The notes beneath the pieces are model-generated. The model searched no databases and was not told the origin of the DNA. It was given only the letters and a program-made list of their open reading frames with translations. From contig CAWABU010000001.1 in assembly GCA_963780345.1 (NCBI GenBank), positions 186,001-250,000 of the forward strand: 64,000 nt of DNA, given 5' to 3'. This DNA is from PALSA-693 sp963780345 (lineage in GTDB: Bacteria > Actinomycetota > Acidimicrobiia > Acidimicrobiales > Palsa-688). Positions 8,558 through 17,479 of the stretch are shown piece by piece (the first letter of the stretch is position 1; each line of letters begins with the position of its first letter). The position numbers were made by a program, and so were the translations under genes.

Positions 8558-10561
8558 ACTCCGCCGTCGGCGAGAGCGCCGTCATCCTGGCCCTCGGTGG
8601 CGCGGTCGTCGGATGCGTGACCATCGTGATCGGCCTGCTCCGCGGCCGGGACAAGCTCCTGCGGACCGGGCGGACCTACACGTGGGTGATCCTGCTCGGG
8701 GCCGTGATCGCCACGCTGGCCCTGCAACACGCCCTCATCACCCGGGACTTCACCCTGCAGTACGTCGCCAACAACGACAGTCGCGAGACTCCGCTCCTGT
8801 TCCGGATCACGGCCATGTGGTCCAACCTCGCCGGGTCGATCCTCCTGTGGGGACTGGTGCTGTCCGGCTACATCGTCGCCGTCACCGTTCATTTCCGGGC
8901 CCGGATCACCGACCCGATGGTCGCCTGGGCGACGGCGATCCTTTATGCGGTGGCGGCCTTCTTCTTCGGGTTGATGGCGACGGTGTCCAATCCCTTCGTG
9001 ACCGTGCACGGCGGTACGCCGACGGACGGACCGGGTCCTGATCCGCTACTGCAAAACCACGTTCTGGTCGCGTTCCATCCGCCCTTGCTCTACCTCGGCC
9101 TGGTCGGATTCTCCGTGCCGTTCGCCTTCGCGTGCGCCAGTCTCATCACCGGACGGGTCGGCGAGGGCTGGCTGCTCGAGACCCGCCGCTGGACCCTCTT
9201 CTCGTGGGGGTTCCTGACCGGCGGCGTGATCCTCGGGGCCTGGTGGAGCTATCAGGTTCTCGGGTGGGGTGGGTACTGGGCGTGGGACCCGGTCGAGAAC
9301 GCCGCCTTCATTCCGTGGATCACCGCGACCGCATTCCTCCATTCGGTGATGGTGCAGGAGCGGCGCGGCATGCTGCGCGTCTGGAACCTCTCGCTGGTCA
9401 TCGCCACCTTCAGCCTGACCATCCTGGCCACTTTCCTCACCCGGTCGGGGGTGCTCGAGTCGGTGCACTCGTTCAACAACACCGGAATCGGGGCGGCCTT
9501 GCTCGCCTTCTTCGGGATCGTGGCGGCCGCGGGGGTCGGCCTCCTGGCCTGGCGGGGTGACCGGCTCCGTTCACCCGGGGCCATCGACTCGCCGGTGTCC
9601 CGCGAAGGGCGCGTTCCTGGCCAACAACCTGCTGTTCGGCGCCTTCGCCCTGGTCGTGCTGCTCGGGACCGTCTTCCCGCTCATCGCCCAGGCCGTCAAC
9701 GGCGAGCAGATCACCGTCGGCGCTCCGTACTTCAACCGGATGACGATGCCGATCGTCGTGTGCCTGCTCTTTCTGATGGCCGTGGCGCCCGTGCTGCCCT
9801 GGCGCAAGGCGTCCGGGGAGGTCCTTCGCAGCCGGCTCCTCTGGCCCGGAGTGGCCGCCGTCGTCGTGCTCACGGTGTGCGTCGCGTCCGGGGTTCGCGG
9901 TCTCAACCCGCTGCTGGCGTTCGGTCTCGGTGCGTTCGCCGGTGCCTCAGCCCTGCGCCAGCTGATCCTGGCCACCCGCCGCCAAGGCTGGCGCGGCCTG
10001 GTGGGACGGGCCAATGGGGGGATGATCGTGCACCTCGGCGTGGTGATCGTCGCGGTCGCCTTCGCCGCCAGCCATTCGTTTGCCGGCAGCACCCAGCTGT
10101 CGCTGAAAGCCGGCCAGACCGGCTTTTTCCACGGGCACCGTTTCACCTACCTCGGCACCCGGAGCGTCAACACGCCGACCCATTCGGCGGTCGAGGCGAG
10201 AGTCCGGGTCGACGGGGGTCAGGTGTACGCCCCGGCCATCAGCGACTATCCCTTCGCGAGCGAGGAGATCGGCACCCCTTCGGTCCGCAGCCGCCTCACC
10301 GAGGACATCTACCTGACCTTTGCCTCGACGGCCGCCAAACCCGGTGACCCGGCGGTGATCGGCGTGATCGTCGAGCCGCTGGTGCTGTGGATCTGGGTCG
10401 GCGGCGGCGTCATGCTGGTCGGAACCGCCTTGTCGGCCTGGCCGGGACGGCGGCGTCGCCCGACCGATCCGGCCAGCGCGGCGGTGAGCCTGGGGGTGAC
10501 CGACCCGGTCTCCGCCGTCCGGCCGGAGCCGGCCGGGGTGTCAGCGAGGGGCACCGCATGA
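8554..10561 (+). CDS. ccmF: Cytochrome c heme lyase CcmF (frameshifted)
   Basis: Large polytopic heme lyase that moves heme from CcmE to apocytochrome c. The first 350 residues hold HPPLLYLGLVGFSVPF and the WWD motif WGGYWAWDPVENAAFIPW with multiple membrane segments. At about 9610 the frame shifts: SPVSREG ends one frame and AFLANNLLFGAF continues one base later, and deleting one base of GGGCGCG restores the expected SRE.AFLANNL block. The remainder runs to 10561 with further membrane spans and a periplasmic domain. Total about 668 residues, near normal for the family. The TGA overlaps the next ATG. Confidence 0.87.
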
Positions 10562-11166
10562 CCGGCGCCCAACCCGATCCGGCCGGGGTGTCAGCGAACG
10601 ACGAGGTGCCCCCCCGGACCGGCCGTCGGCCACGGCTGGTGCTGTGGATCTCGCTGGCCATGGCCGTAGCCCTGGCCGTTTTGGTGACCATCCTGGCCAC
10701 CTCAGGTTCCGCTACCCAGCAGACCGCCCACAGCCCGCTGATCGGCAGGGCGGCCCCTGCCATCCAGGGACCGTCGATCGTGGGCGGCCCGGCCGTCGCG
10801 CTCTCCTCTCTGGCGGGCAAGTGGGTGCTGGTGAACTTCGCGGCCAGCTGGTGCATTCCCTGCCGGCAGGAGACACCACAGCTGCTGGCATTTTCCCAGG
10901 ACCACCGGCAGGCCGGCGACGCCACCATCCTGACCGTCGCCTACGACGAGGGCGACGTCCCCAATCTGACGGCGTTCCTGCGGAGCAGCCACAGCAACTG
11001 GCCGGCGGTCAACGACGGTCAGGCGGTGGTGGCCTACGGAGTCGGAGGAATCCCCGAGTCCTACCTGGTGGACCCGTCCGGCACGGTGGTGGCCAAGTAC
11101 GAGGGGGGCGTGGTGGCGTCCCAGTTGAACGCTTTGATCACCAGGACGTCGGACGGTACGGGGTGA
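10558..11166 (+). CDS. TlpA/CcmG-like thioredoxin, membrane-anchored
   Basis: Periplasm-facing thiol-disulfide oxidoreductase of 202 residues that reduces apocytochrome or CcmH cysteines, probably fed by CcdA. A signal anchor (about 27-48) is followed by a thioredoxin fold with WCIPC (Cys99/Cys102), the cis-Pro segment GVGGIPESYLVDPSG and a TlpA/ResA-type insertion. ATGA overlap with ccmF and GTGA overlap with ccmH show it belongs to the maturation operon. CcmG/DsbE is the functional equivalent in proteobacteria. Confidence 0.9.
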   Translation: MTGAQPDPAGVSANDEVPPRTGRRPRLVLWISLAMAVALAVLVTILATSGSATQQTAHSPLIGRAAPAIQGPSIVGGPAVALSSLAGKWVLVNFAASWCIPCRQETPQLLAFSQDHRQAGDATILTVAYDEGDVPNLTAFLRSSHSNWPAVNDGQAVVAYGVGGIPESYLVDPSGTVVAKYEGGVVASQLNALITRTSDGTG

Positions 11167-11723
11167 CCCGCCCGCCGGAGCAGGAGGAGCCGGAGCCGCG
11201 GCGGCGGGGCCGGCGACGGTGGCGGAGATGGGCTCCATGGGCGGTTCTGGCCGTGGTCGCTATCACCGCGCTGGTGATCGGAACCCACCGAACCAGCGGG
11301 CGTCCGACCGCCGCGGCGGAGACCATCCACATCGCCTCCCTGGTCCGATGCCCGGTGTGCCAAGGCCAGTCAGCTGCGCAATCGAACGCCCCGGCCTCGG
11401 TGCAGATCCGGGCTCAGATACAAAGGGAGCTGGCGGCCGGAGAGAACCAGGGCCAGATCCTGGCCGGCCTGGTCTCGGCCTACGGTTCTGGCATCCTGGA
11501 GCAGCCGGAAGGGCGCGGCATCGACCTGGTCGTGTGGGTCCTTCCCGTCGTCGCGGTGGTGGTCGCCATCGTCGGTCTGGCGGTCGCCTTCGCCAGGTGG
11601 CGGCCCCGGCGGGCCCCGGTCACGGTCAGCGACGCCGACCGCGCCCTGGTGGAGGCGGCGCTCAGCGGGTGGCCTCCGCCGGGTGGGGCCGAACCCGCCG
11701 GCGGTGACGGCCGCCGTGGCTAG
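11163..11723 (+). CDS. ccmH: CcmH/CycL-like thiol reductase subunit
   Basis: 186-residue protein with an N-terminal membrane anchor (about 25-40), the periplasmic redox motif LVRCPVCQGQS (Cys63/Cys66) of CcmH/NrfF/CycL, the helical Q-rich region that follows it, and a C-terminal membrane segment (about 121-143). It presents apocytochrome CXXCH thiols to the heme lyase. The GTG start overlaps the TlpA stop; the C-terminus overlaps the ccmI start by a few bases. Confidence 0.9.
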   Translation: MTRPPEQEEPEPRRRGRRRWRRWAPWAVLAVVAITALVIGTHRTSGRPTAAAETIHIASLVRCPVCQGQSAAQSNAPASVQIRAQIQRELAAGENQGQILAGLVSAYGSGILEQPEGRGIDLVVWVLPVVAVVVAIVGLAVAFARWRPRRAPVTVSDADRALVEAALSGWPPPGGAEPAGGDGRRG

Positions 11724-12778
11724 GACGCGCCCACGGGACCTCGAGGCGGGAGCGGAAGGGGAGGAGGGCGGGCCGGACTTCGGGCGGGAGGGCGGCCCGG
11801 AGAGCGGGCCCGACGAACGGCACAACGAAGCGGCCGGGGAGGGGGTTTCCGTCGCCGCCAGCCGGCAGAGGGCGCTGGAGGACGAGCGGGACTTCTGCCT
11901 GCGCTCCCTGCCGCGACCTCGACGCCGAGTGGGAGGCCGGCGACATCGACCAAGCCGATTACCGGTCGCTCACCGATGCGTATACCGAGCGGGCGGCAGC
12001 CGCCCTGCACGCCCTCGATGGCGGGCCCGCGTTTGACGGGACCAGGGGGGCTCCGGATCGGTCCGGCCTCGCTACCGGTGGGGCTCGTTCTGGGGCGGTC
12101 GAGGGGGACCGTTTCGGGGCGGATGACGGGTCCGGCCCGGCGGTCGAGGGTGACCGTTTCGGGGGGGATGACCGGTCCGGCCCGGCGGTCGAGGCGGACC
12201 ACGCCGGGGCCGAAGGCGGGTCCGGCCCGACCCGGCGGCGTTCCCGCCACCCTCGACGGCGCGCCGTGTTGATCGCCGTCTGCGCGGTCGCGGCCGCGGT
12301 GGCGGCGGCCTGGGCCGTGGTGGCGTCGTCGGCGACCAGGCTCCCCGGCGAGGAGATCAGCGGCGTGGCCCTCAGCCCGCAGGCGCTCGCCCAGTCGTTG
12401 CAGCAAGCCCAGCAGGCGGCCGACCAGGGCGACGAACTGACCGCGGTCAAGGACTACCAAAAGATCCTCGACCGCAATCCCAACCAGACCCAGGCCCTCA
12501 CCGGCGAGGGCTGGCTATTGGCCCAAACCCAGCAACCGACCCTCCTGAAGCAGGGCCTCACCATGCTGCAGCAGGCCGAGCGGGCCGACCCGACGTACGC
12601 GCCGGCCCACGTCTACCGGGGCATCGGTCTGCTGAGCGAAGACGACTACACCGACGCCATACCCGAGTTGAAGTGGTACCTGGCCCACAGCCCGGATCCC
12701 CAGCTGGCGTCTCAGGTCCGGGTCGCGCTGCAGCAGGCCGAGGCTCGCGCTGCGGCCGCCGCCGCGGCCAAGGGCTGA
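11716..12778 (+). CDS. ccmI: CcmI/CycH-like TPR protein (frameshifted)
   Basis: Apocytochrome c chaperone-like protein. From a GTG at 11716 the frame reads an acidic linker and ALEDERDFCLRSL; one base later (near 11912) it continues RDLDAEWEAGDIDQADYRSL, the typical cytoplasmic start of CcmI, then a 70-residue Gly/Asp/Arg linker with repeated GDRFGxDD units, a membrane span (VLIAVCAVAAAVAAAWAVV) and a TPR-like periplasmic domain (about 12360-12770). Skipping one C in CTGCCGCGACC restores the protein. It closes the ccm operon. Confidence 0.75.
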
Positions 12779-12868
12779 CACGGGGCGCGGGCCCGGCTGG
12801 TTGGCTTCCGGCCCGCGTCGCCGGCGCTGGCGACCGTCGCTGCCCTCGACTTTTGCCCCAAGGCCCCG

Positions 12869-12915
12869 ACTTCTGGAGGGAAAAGTACCTATAGTGTTGT
12901 TAATGCACCAGAAGT
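12869..12915. repeat. 8-bp inverted repeat around a -10-like box
   Basis: ACTTCTGG at 12869-12876 pairs exactly with CCAGAAGT at 12908-12915. TATAGT at 12890-12895 lies between the arms. The stretch is AT-rich compared with its surroundings and lies in a gap between two convergent genes, where no promoter is needed for either. Confidence 0.5.
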
Positions 12916-12966
12916 GTATGGATTTACCATAAGTCTTCGTCCACCCCGACCTGCGGGTCGGGTGGC
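12896..12966 (+). ncRNA. Candidate small transcript with 9-codon leaderless frame
   Basis: If TATAGT at 12890-12895 is a -10 box, transcription would start near 12902-12903, exactly at an ATG that opens a nine-codon frame (MHQKCMDLP, stop at 12930-12932) and runs into the hairpin at 12941-12965. No -35 is clear. Nothing on the plus strand downstream could be its target gene. Speculative; it may be only an AT-rich spacer. Confidence 0.25.
12941..12965 (+). terminator. GC-rich hairpin between convergent genes
   Basis: Imperfect stem with arms near CCACCCCGACC and GGTCGGGTGG around a short loop, without a T-tract. It lies between the convergent ccmI and cysteine desulfurase genes and could stop transcription from either side, or end the candidate small transcript. 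Confidence 0.45.
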
Positions 12967-13031
12967 TGGATCTCCATAGGCGACAGCCGCCCGCCTCTTC
13001 GGCTACGGATCGGACCGGCGCCGGTTCGCGG

Positions 13032-14198
13032 TTACCCGCCGGCGAGGGCCCGCAACCGGCCGATGACGGCGGGCAGCGCCCGCTCGGCCATCGCCACGTC
13101 GGTCGGTGTCGTCGACCAGCCCACGGATAGGCGCAGGCTGCGTTCGGCTTCAACGCCCATGGCGGCAAGGACCGGCGACGGTTCGAGCAGCTCCGACGAG
13201 CAGGCGCTGCCCGAGTGGGCGGCCACGCCCGCCTGATCCAGGCCGATCAGGACGGCTTCCGCCTCGACTCCGTCGATGCCCAGGCAGACCAGGTTGGGCA
13301 GCCGGTCGTCGGCGCCGGCCGGGCCGTACACCTCGATGCCGGGTTCGGCCAGGGCCACGGCCCGCAACCGCTCGGTAAAGGCCGCGGCCCGGCCCGCTTC
13401 CGCCATCAGGCGGTGGCGGTCGAGCTCGGCGGCCGCGGCGCCGAACCCCACCGCGGCAGCCACGTTCTCGAGGCCGGCTCGCCGGGCGCGCTCCTGAGCG
13501 CCGCCAACCAGCAGCGGGGGGACTCGCAGGCCGCGGCGGACGAGCATTGCGCCCATGCCAGGGGGCCCGCCGAGTTTGTGGGCCGAGATTGAGAGGAGGT
13601 CAGCCCCGAGATCGTCGAATGCCGTGGGCACGTGCCCGGCCGCCGCCGCGGCATCGACGTGCACCAGCACCCCTCGCTCGCGGCAGGCCTTCACGATCTC
13701 CGCCACCGGCTGAATGGTCCCGACCTCGTGATTCGCCCACTGACAGTGCACCAGAGCAAGACCGGGCCGCTCGAGGGCTGCTCGCACCGATTCGGGGTCC
13801 AGGCGACCGGTGTGGTCCACGGCCAGGGTGGCCCAGCCATTCGGGCCGGCGTATCGTTCCGAGGCCTCGCGGACTGCGCTGTGCTCAACGGCTGCCAGGG
13901 CCACACGGGGCTCGTCACCCGGCCCGGCGCCCCTCTCGGCGTGCAAGGCGCCGTACACCGCGGCGTTGATGGCCTCCGTCGCCCCCGACGTGAACACCAC
14001 TTGCCGGGATCGGGTCCCGCAGAACGAGGCCACCTGGTCCCGGGCGTCCTCCAGGGCCACCCGGGCCATGCGCCCCTCGGTGTGCATGCGGCCCGGATCG
14101 GCGCACCCGAGCCACTGCCACATGGCCTCCCGTGCCGCGGGTCGGATGGGTGACGTCGAGGCGTGGTCCAGGTAGGCCCGACCCGAGGCGGGCTCCAT
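13032..14198 (-). CDS. Cysteine desulfurase, NifS/IscS-like
   Basis: PLP enzyme that takes sulfur from cysteine for Fe-S cluster or thiocofactor assembly. The 388-residue protein has YLDHASTSP at the N-terminus, FTSGATEAIN (70-79), His106 in VEHSAV, the PLP lysine Lys208 in SISAHKLGGPPG and the persulfide Cys333 in SGSACSSELLEPS. The compact C-terminal loop places it in the NifS/IscS class rather than SufS. The SufR-like regulator lies 193 bases upstream in the same direction and the Mrp carrier beyond, which suggests an Fe-S assembly cluster. Confidence 0.93.
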   Translation of the reverse strand: MEPASGRAYLDHASTSPIRPAAREAMWQWLGCADPGRMHTEGRMARVALEDARDQVASFCGTRSRQVVFTSGATEAINAAVYGALHAERGAGPGDEPRVALAAVEHSAVREASERYAGPNGWATLAVDHTGRLDPESVRAALERPGLALVHCQWANHEVGTIQPVAEIVKACRERGVLVHVDAAAAAGHVPTAFDDLGADLLSISAHKLGGPPGMGAMLVRRGLRVPPLLVGGAQERARRAGLENVAAAVGFGAAAAELDRHRLMAEAGRAAAFTERLRAVALAEPGIEVYGPAGADDRLPNLVCLGIDGVEAEAVLIGLDQAGVAAHSGSACSSELLEPSPVLAAMGVEAERSLRLSVGWSTTPTDVAMAERALPAVIGRLRALAGG

Positions 14199-14220
14199 CA
14201 GGTCGGGCCCGTCTGGCCAA

Positions 14221-14352
14221 GCCCGTCTGGAGCGCCTGGCCCGTCTGGCCCGCCCGGCCCGTCTGGCCCGTCTGGCCGCCCTGGCCCGCTCGACCGCTCT
14301 GGCCCGCTCGACCGCTCTGGCCCGCTCGACCGCCCTGGCCCGCTCGGCCGGT
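14221..14352. repeat. Tandem repeat, 9-bp and 18-bp units
   Basis: Four adjoining 18-bp units of CTGGCCCGCTCGACCGCT form 14281-14352, preceded by loose 9-bp GTCTGGCCC units from 14221. It fills most of the gap between the desulfurase and the SufR-like gene. Both strands can be read as Gly-X-Y collagen-like peptide, but neither frame has a plausible start or stop. Confidence 0.85.
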
Positions 14353-14391
14353 CCGGCCCACCTGGTATCGCCACGGACACCCCGGGTGGGC

Positions 14392-15267
14392 TCAGACCAG
14401 GCTCACGCAGGCGTCGTCGCCGAGGGCGCGCGACGACTCGGTGGAATTCACCGACTCGCCGTAGAGGCCGGAGAGCATCCCCCGAACCATGCCCCGGTCG
14501 ACGGCGCAGATGACCGGATGCTGTTTGGCGGTGTCGAAGAAGGGGCAGGCGTCCTTGATCAGGGCCAGCGACCCACCCCGGGCCTCGGCGTGGGCCTCGA
14601 ATCCGTGAGCGGTCAGGGCGTCCGCGATGGCATGCAGGGCCACCCGGAACGAGCGGTGGCCCTCGCCGGTCGACATCTGATCGGCCAGCCGCCGGCCGTA
14701 GTCTTCGCCCACGGCCTCAGCCATGCGCTCGGCGTCGCCTGGCGGGATGAGGGCCAGAGCCCGGCCGAGCAGCATGACCAGGAGATCGTCGCCGCGGCGG
14801 GGCGCCTCGACACCGGTGTCCTGCGCCGAAGTACGGTATCGCTTCGACGGCCGTCCGGCTCCTCCTCCCGGCGGTCGGCTGACGTGCACCTCGAGGTAGC
14901 CGCCGGCCGTGAGCTTGTCGAGATGGTGGCGGGCGACGTTGGAGTGCAAGGCAAACCGGTCGGCCACCTCGGAGGCGGTCACGCCGTCGGTATGTTCCCG
15001 GACGAGAAGATAGATCTGCCGCCGGGTTGGATCACCGAAGGCGGAGGTGACCGCGGCTACCGCCGCCGAGAACTGGTCGTCGGTCAGCCGGCCGCGTCCC
15101 GCCGCCGTCCCGCCGACCTCGGACTCCGCGAACAGGACTTCCGTCGAGACCGCATCAGAAACATCGTCGCCAGGTGCGACTGGAGCCAGACCTTCCTCAC
15201 AGGCCGGGGGCCGGAAGGCCCCGGGCCCAACCTGGTCCCCCGGTAGGTGGTCGGCTACTGACGCCAC
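14392..15267 (-). CDS. SufR-like Fe-S-sensing transcriptional regulator
   Basis: 291-residue DNA-binding protein. A winged helix-turn-helix at about 75-145 (AFGDPTRRQIYLLV, VTASEVADRFALHSNVARHH, GRPSKRYR) is followed by a dimer/sensor domain with the Cys pattern of the SufR family: Cys241 in DACPFF, Cys254 twelve residues later in HPVICAVDRG and Cys287 in the C-terminal DDACVSLV. In SufR these bind an Fe-S cluster that controls suf gene repression. The setting between a cysteine desulfurase and Mrp supports that role here. The first 60 residues are poorly structured. The GTG start is apparently leaderless. Confidence 0.85.
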   Translation of the reverse strand: MASVADHLPGDQVGPGAFRPPACEEGLAPVAPGDDVSDAVSTEVLFAESEVGGTAAGRGRLTDDQFSAAVAAVTSAFGDPTRRQIYLLVREHTDGVTASEVADRFALHSNVARHHLDKLTAGGYLEVHVSRPPGGGAGRPSKRYRTSAQDTGVEAPRRGDDLLVMLLGRALALIPPGDAERMAEAVGEDYGRRLADQMSTGEGHRSFRVALHAIADALTAHGFEAHAEARGGSLALIKDACPFFDTAKQHPVICAVDRGMVRGMLSGLYGESVNSTESSRALGDDACVSLV

Positions 15268-15273
15268 GCGGCT

Positions 15274-15292
15274 ATTCTACCTACCTGCGTAG
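15274..15292 (-). promoter_or_regulatory. Leaderless promoter with CTAC-N4-GTAG palindrome
   Basis: On the minus strand TAGAAT (15279-15274) ends six bases before the GTG start at 15267. Directly upstream, at 15281-15292, CTACCTGCGTAG is a perfect 4+4 inverted repeat in the spacer of this promoter. A repressor bound there would block its own transcription, so autoregulation by the SufR-like protein is an attractive inference. Confidence 0.5.
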
Positions 15293-15454
15293 TGCAAATC
15301 GCCGTGCCGCCTCAGGGGGCCGCCTGCGAACTCCCTGCCGGAATTCGATGCCAGCTCAGGCCGTGCGGTCGGGGCGTCTGCTCAGCGAGTTTCCGACGTC
15401 GAGTCTGTAACGGTCCACCGCCGTACGGACGACCCGCACGCTAAAGGAGACCGG

Positions 15455-16663
15455 ATGGCGCTCAGCGAGCACAAGGTGATGGAAGCCCTGTGGCCCGTAA
15501 CCGACCCAGAACTGCACGTGAGCATCGTGGAGCTGGACATGATCCGCCGGGTCGACATCCGACGGGGCCGGGTCACCGTGACCGTCGCCCTCACAGTGCC
15601 CGGCTGCCCGCTGCGAAGTGAGATCACCCGCAGGGTGACCTCGGCGGTCGAGTCGCTGCCCGGCGTCCGGCACGTCGAGGTGGAGCTCACCGTGATGACG
15701 CCGCAGGAGCTGGAGGCGGTGCGGGCCCGGATGGCGGCGCGCCAGGGTCATGGCCGGGATCCCGACGCGTGGAGCGGCGCCGCCGGCGGCGCCCGCCAGC
15801 ACGGGGCCGCGGCCGGGCACGAGCACGGATCCCCGGCTGCCCCCCTCGGGCACGAAGCGGGCCGGCCGAACCCCTTCGGGCCGCAAAGCTCCACCCGGGT
15901 GATCGGCATCGCCTCCGGTAAGGGCGGAGTGGGCAAGTCATCGGTGACGGTCAACCTGGCGGTGGCCCTGGCCGGGACGGGGCACGACGTGGCCGTGCTG
16001 GATGCCGACGTCTACGGGTTTTCGATCCCCGGGATGCTGGGCATCGACGCCGAGCCGACCGTGAGCGACTTGAAGATGGTGCCGCCGGAATCTTTCGGTG
16101 TCCGCTGCATGTCGATGGGCTTCTTCGTCGACGACGACCAGCCGGTCATCTGGAGGGGTCCCATGCTGCACAAGGCGCTCGAGCAGTTCCTGGTCGACGT
16201 CGATTGGGGTGACCCCGAATTCCTGCTGATCGACATGCCACCCGGAACTGGCGATGTCGCCCTGTCCATGGCGCAATATCTGCCGTCCTCCGAGGTCTAC
16301 GTGGTGACAACGCCGCAGCCGGCCGCCCGCCGGGTCGCCCAACGCAGCGCCTTCATGGCCAAAAAGATCCACCTGCCGCTCCGCGGGGTGATCGAGAACA
16401 TGAGCTGGATGACTGCCGACGACGGTAGTCGCCAACATCTCTTCGGTGAGGGGGGCGGCGCGGAACTCGCCACCGATCTCGGGGTCCCCTTGCTCGGTCA
16501 GATCCCTCTGGCGCCGGCGCTGCGGGTCGGCGGCGACGAGGGCCGGCCGATCGTCGTGACCGACCCGGAGTCCGAAGCGGCCCAGGCGTTCGCGGGCATC
16601 GCCGGCCGCCTGGCGGCCCGCGGCCGGGCTCGCATATTCCGACCGGAGCTCACGATTCGCTGA
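15455..16663 (+). CDS. mrp: Mrp/ApbC-family Fe-S carrier P-loop ATPase
   Basis: 402-residue Fe-S cluster carrier. Residues 1-80 form a MIP18/DUF59 domain (LWPVTDPELHVSIVELDMI, and VPGCPLRSE with Cys51). A His/Gly-rich linker (about 100-145) leads to the deviant Walker A ATPase ASGKGGVGKSSVTVNLA (155-163), DADVYGFSIPGMLG and LIDMPPGTGD. The CXXC that follows ENMS in many Mrp proteins is absent here (ENMSWMTADDGS), as in other actinobacterial Mrp. An AAAGGAGA-type ribosome-binding site precedes the ATG. Its location supports a role in Fe-S delivery. Confidence 0.92.
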   Translation: MALSEHKVMEALWPVTDPELHVSIVELDMIRRVDIRRGRVTVTVALTVPGCPLRSEITRRVTSAVESLPGVRHVEVELTVMTPQELEAVRARMAARQGHGRDPDAWSGAAGGARQHGAAAGHEHGSPAAPLGHEAGRPNPFGPQSSTRVIGIASGKGGVGKSSVTVNLAVALAGTGHDVAVLDADVYGFSIPGMLGIDAEPTVSDLKMVPPESFGVRCMSMGFFVDDDQPVIWRGPMLHKALEQFLVDVDWGDPEFLLIDMPPGTGDVALSMAQYLPSSEVYVVTTPQPAARRVAQRSAFMAKKIHLPLRGVIENMSWMTADDGSRQHLFGEGGGAELATDLGVPLLGQIPLAPALRVGGDEGRPIVVTDPESEAAQAFAGIAGRLAARGRARIFRPELTIR

Positions 16664-16708
16664 ATTGGGGTCGCCCGATCCCTCTTGGCCCGGCGCAGGG
16701 CGTAAAAC

Positions 16709-17479
16709 ATGAGATCGGTGCCAAACGTCGAGGAGCCGAAGGATCCCGTACGGGATGGCGGGCCGGGCGGCGGCGCTCGCATCGGCCGCCCGATCGGTCG
16801 GCGAGTGGTACTCGGAATGCTCGGGCTCGGAGCCCTCGGCGTGGTGGCCGGCAAGTCGGTGCAGGACGGTATCGATGCCGCCCTGCAACCTGTCGAGCGC
16901 TTCGATCCGACCGGGCTGACAGGCCTGCTGCCCGGCGACTACTTCCGCATCTACACGGTCACGGACGGCTTTCCGGAGGAGAGCGACACCGCCTATCGCC
17001 TGACCGTCGACGGATTGGTCGAGCGCCCCATGGTGCTCACCCTGGCGGACCTGCAGGCCCTACCGGCGACGACTCTGGAGCGCGACTTCCAGTGCGTCAC
17101 CGGGTGGCGGGTGCCCAAGGTGCACTGGCAGGGAGTGGCGTTATCGACGTTGCTCGACCGGGCCGGGGTCCAGGCCGCGGCCAAGGCCCTGCACTTCGAG
17201 TCCTTTGACGGGACGTACACCGAGAGCCTCACCCTCGCCGAGGCCTACCGTCCGGATGTCATTGCCGCCTATTCGATGCTCGGCGGGCCGGTGTCAAGGG
17301 AGCACGGTGGGCCGGTGCGGCTCTATGTGGCGCCCATGTATGGCTACAAGTCGCTGAAATGGATGTCGAGGATTCAGGTGGTCGACCGGGTCGAGCCCGG
17401 ATATTGGGAGACGGAAGGCAACTACGCCGTCGAGGGCTGGGTGGGGCACAGCAATGGCCGCGGCGACTCGCCGACCTGA
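16709..17479 (+). CDS. Tat-exported molybdopterin oxidoreductase, sulfite-oxidase fold
   Basis: 256-residue protein with a twin-arginine-like leader (GRRVVLGMLGLGALGVVAG, about 31-49) and a single sulfite oxidase/YedY molybdopterin domain. The Mo-ligand Cys is in RDFQCVTGWRV; EHGGPVRLYVAPMYGYKSLKW is the typical cofactor-contact segment. MsrP/YedY proteins reduce oxidised methionine in envelope proteins using a membrane cytochrome b partner, and a cytochrome b gene overlaps this one. Only the catalytic domain is present, with no Ig-like dimer domain. Substrate unknown. Confidence 0.87.
   Translation: MRSVPNVEEPKDPVRDGGPGGGARIGRPIGRRVVLGMLGLGALGVVAGKSVQDGIDAALQPVERFDPTGLTGLLPGDYFRIYTVTDGFPEESDTAYRLTVDGLVERPMVLTLADLQALPATTLERDFQCVTGWRVPKVHWQGVALSTLLDRAGVQAAAKALHFESFDGTYTESLTLAEAYRPDVIAAYSMLGGPVSREHGGPVRLYVAPMYGYKSLKWMSRIQVVDRVEPGYWETEGNYAVEGWVGHSNGRGDSPT

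Noticed and set aside
7490..9615. Programmed +1 frameshifting in ccmC and ccmF
   Set aside because: No rare codon or slippery run is shared, and the same kind of break occurs in unrelated genes.
14163..14513. Plus-strand collagen-like (Gly-X-Y) frame
   Set aside because: It is the translated 9/18-bp tandem repeat, overlaps two real genes on the other strand and has no signal, start context or homology.
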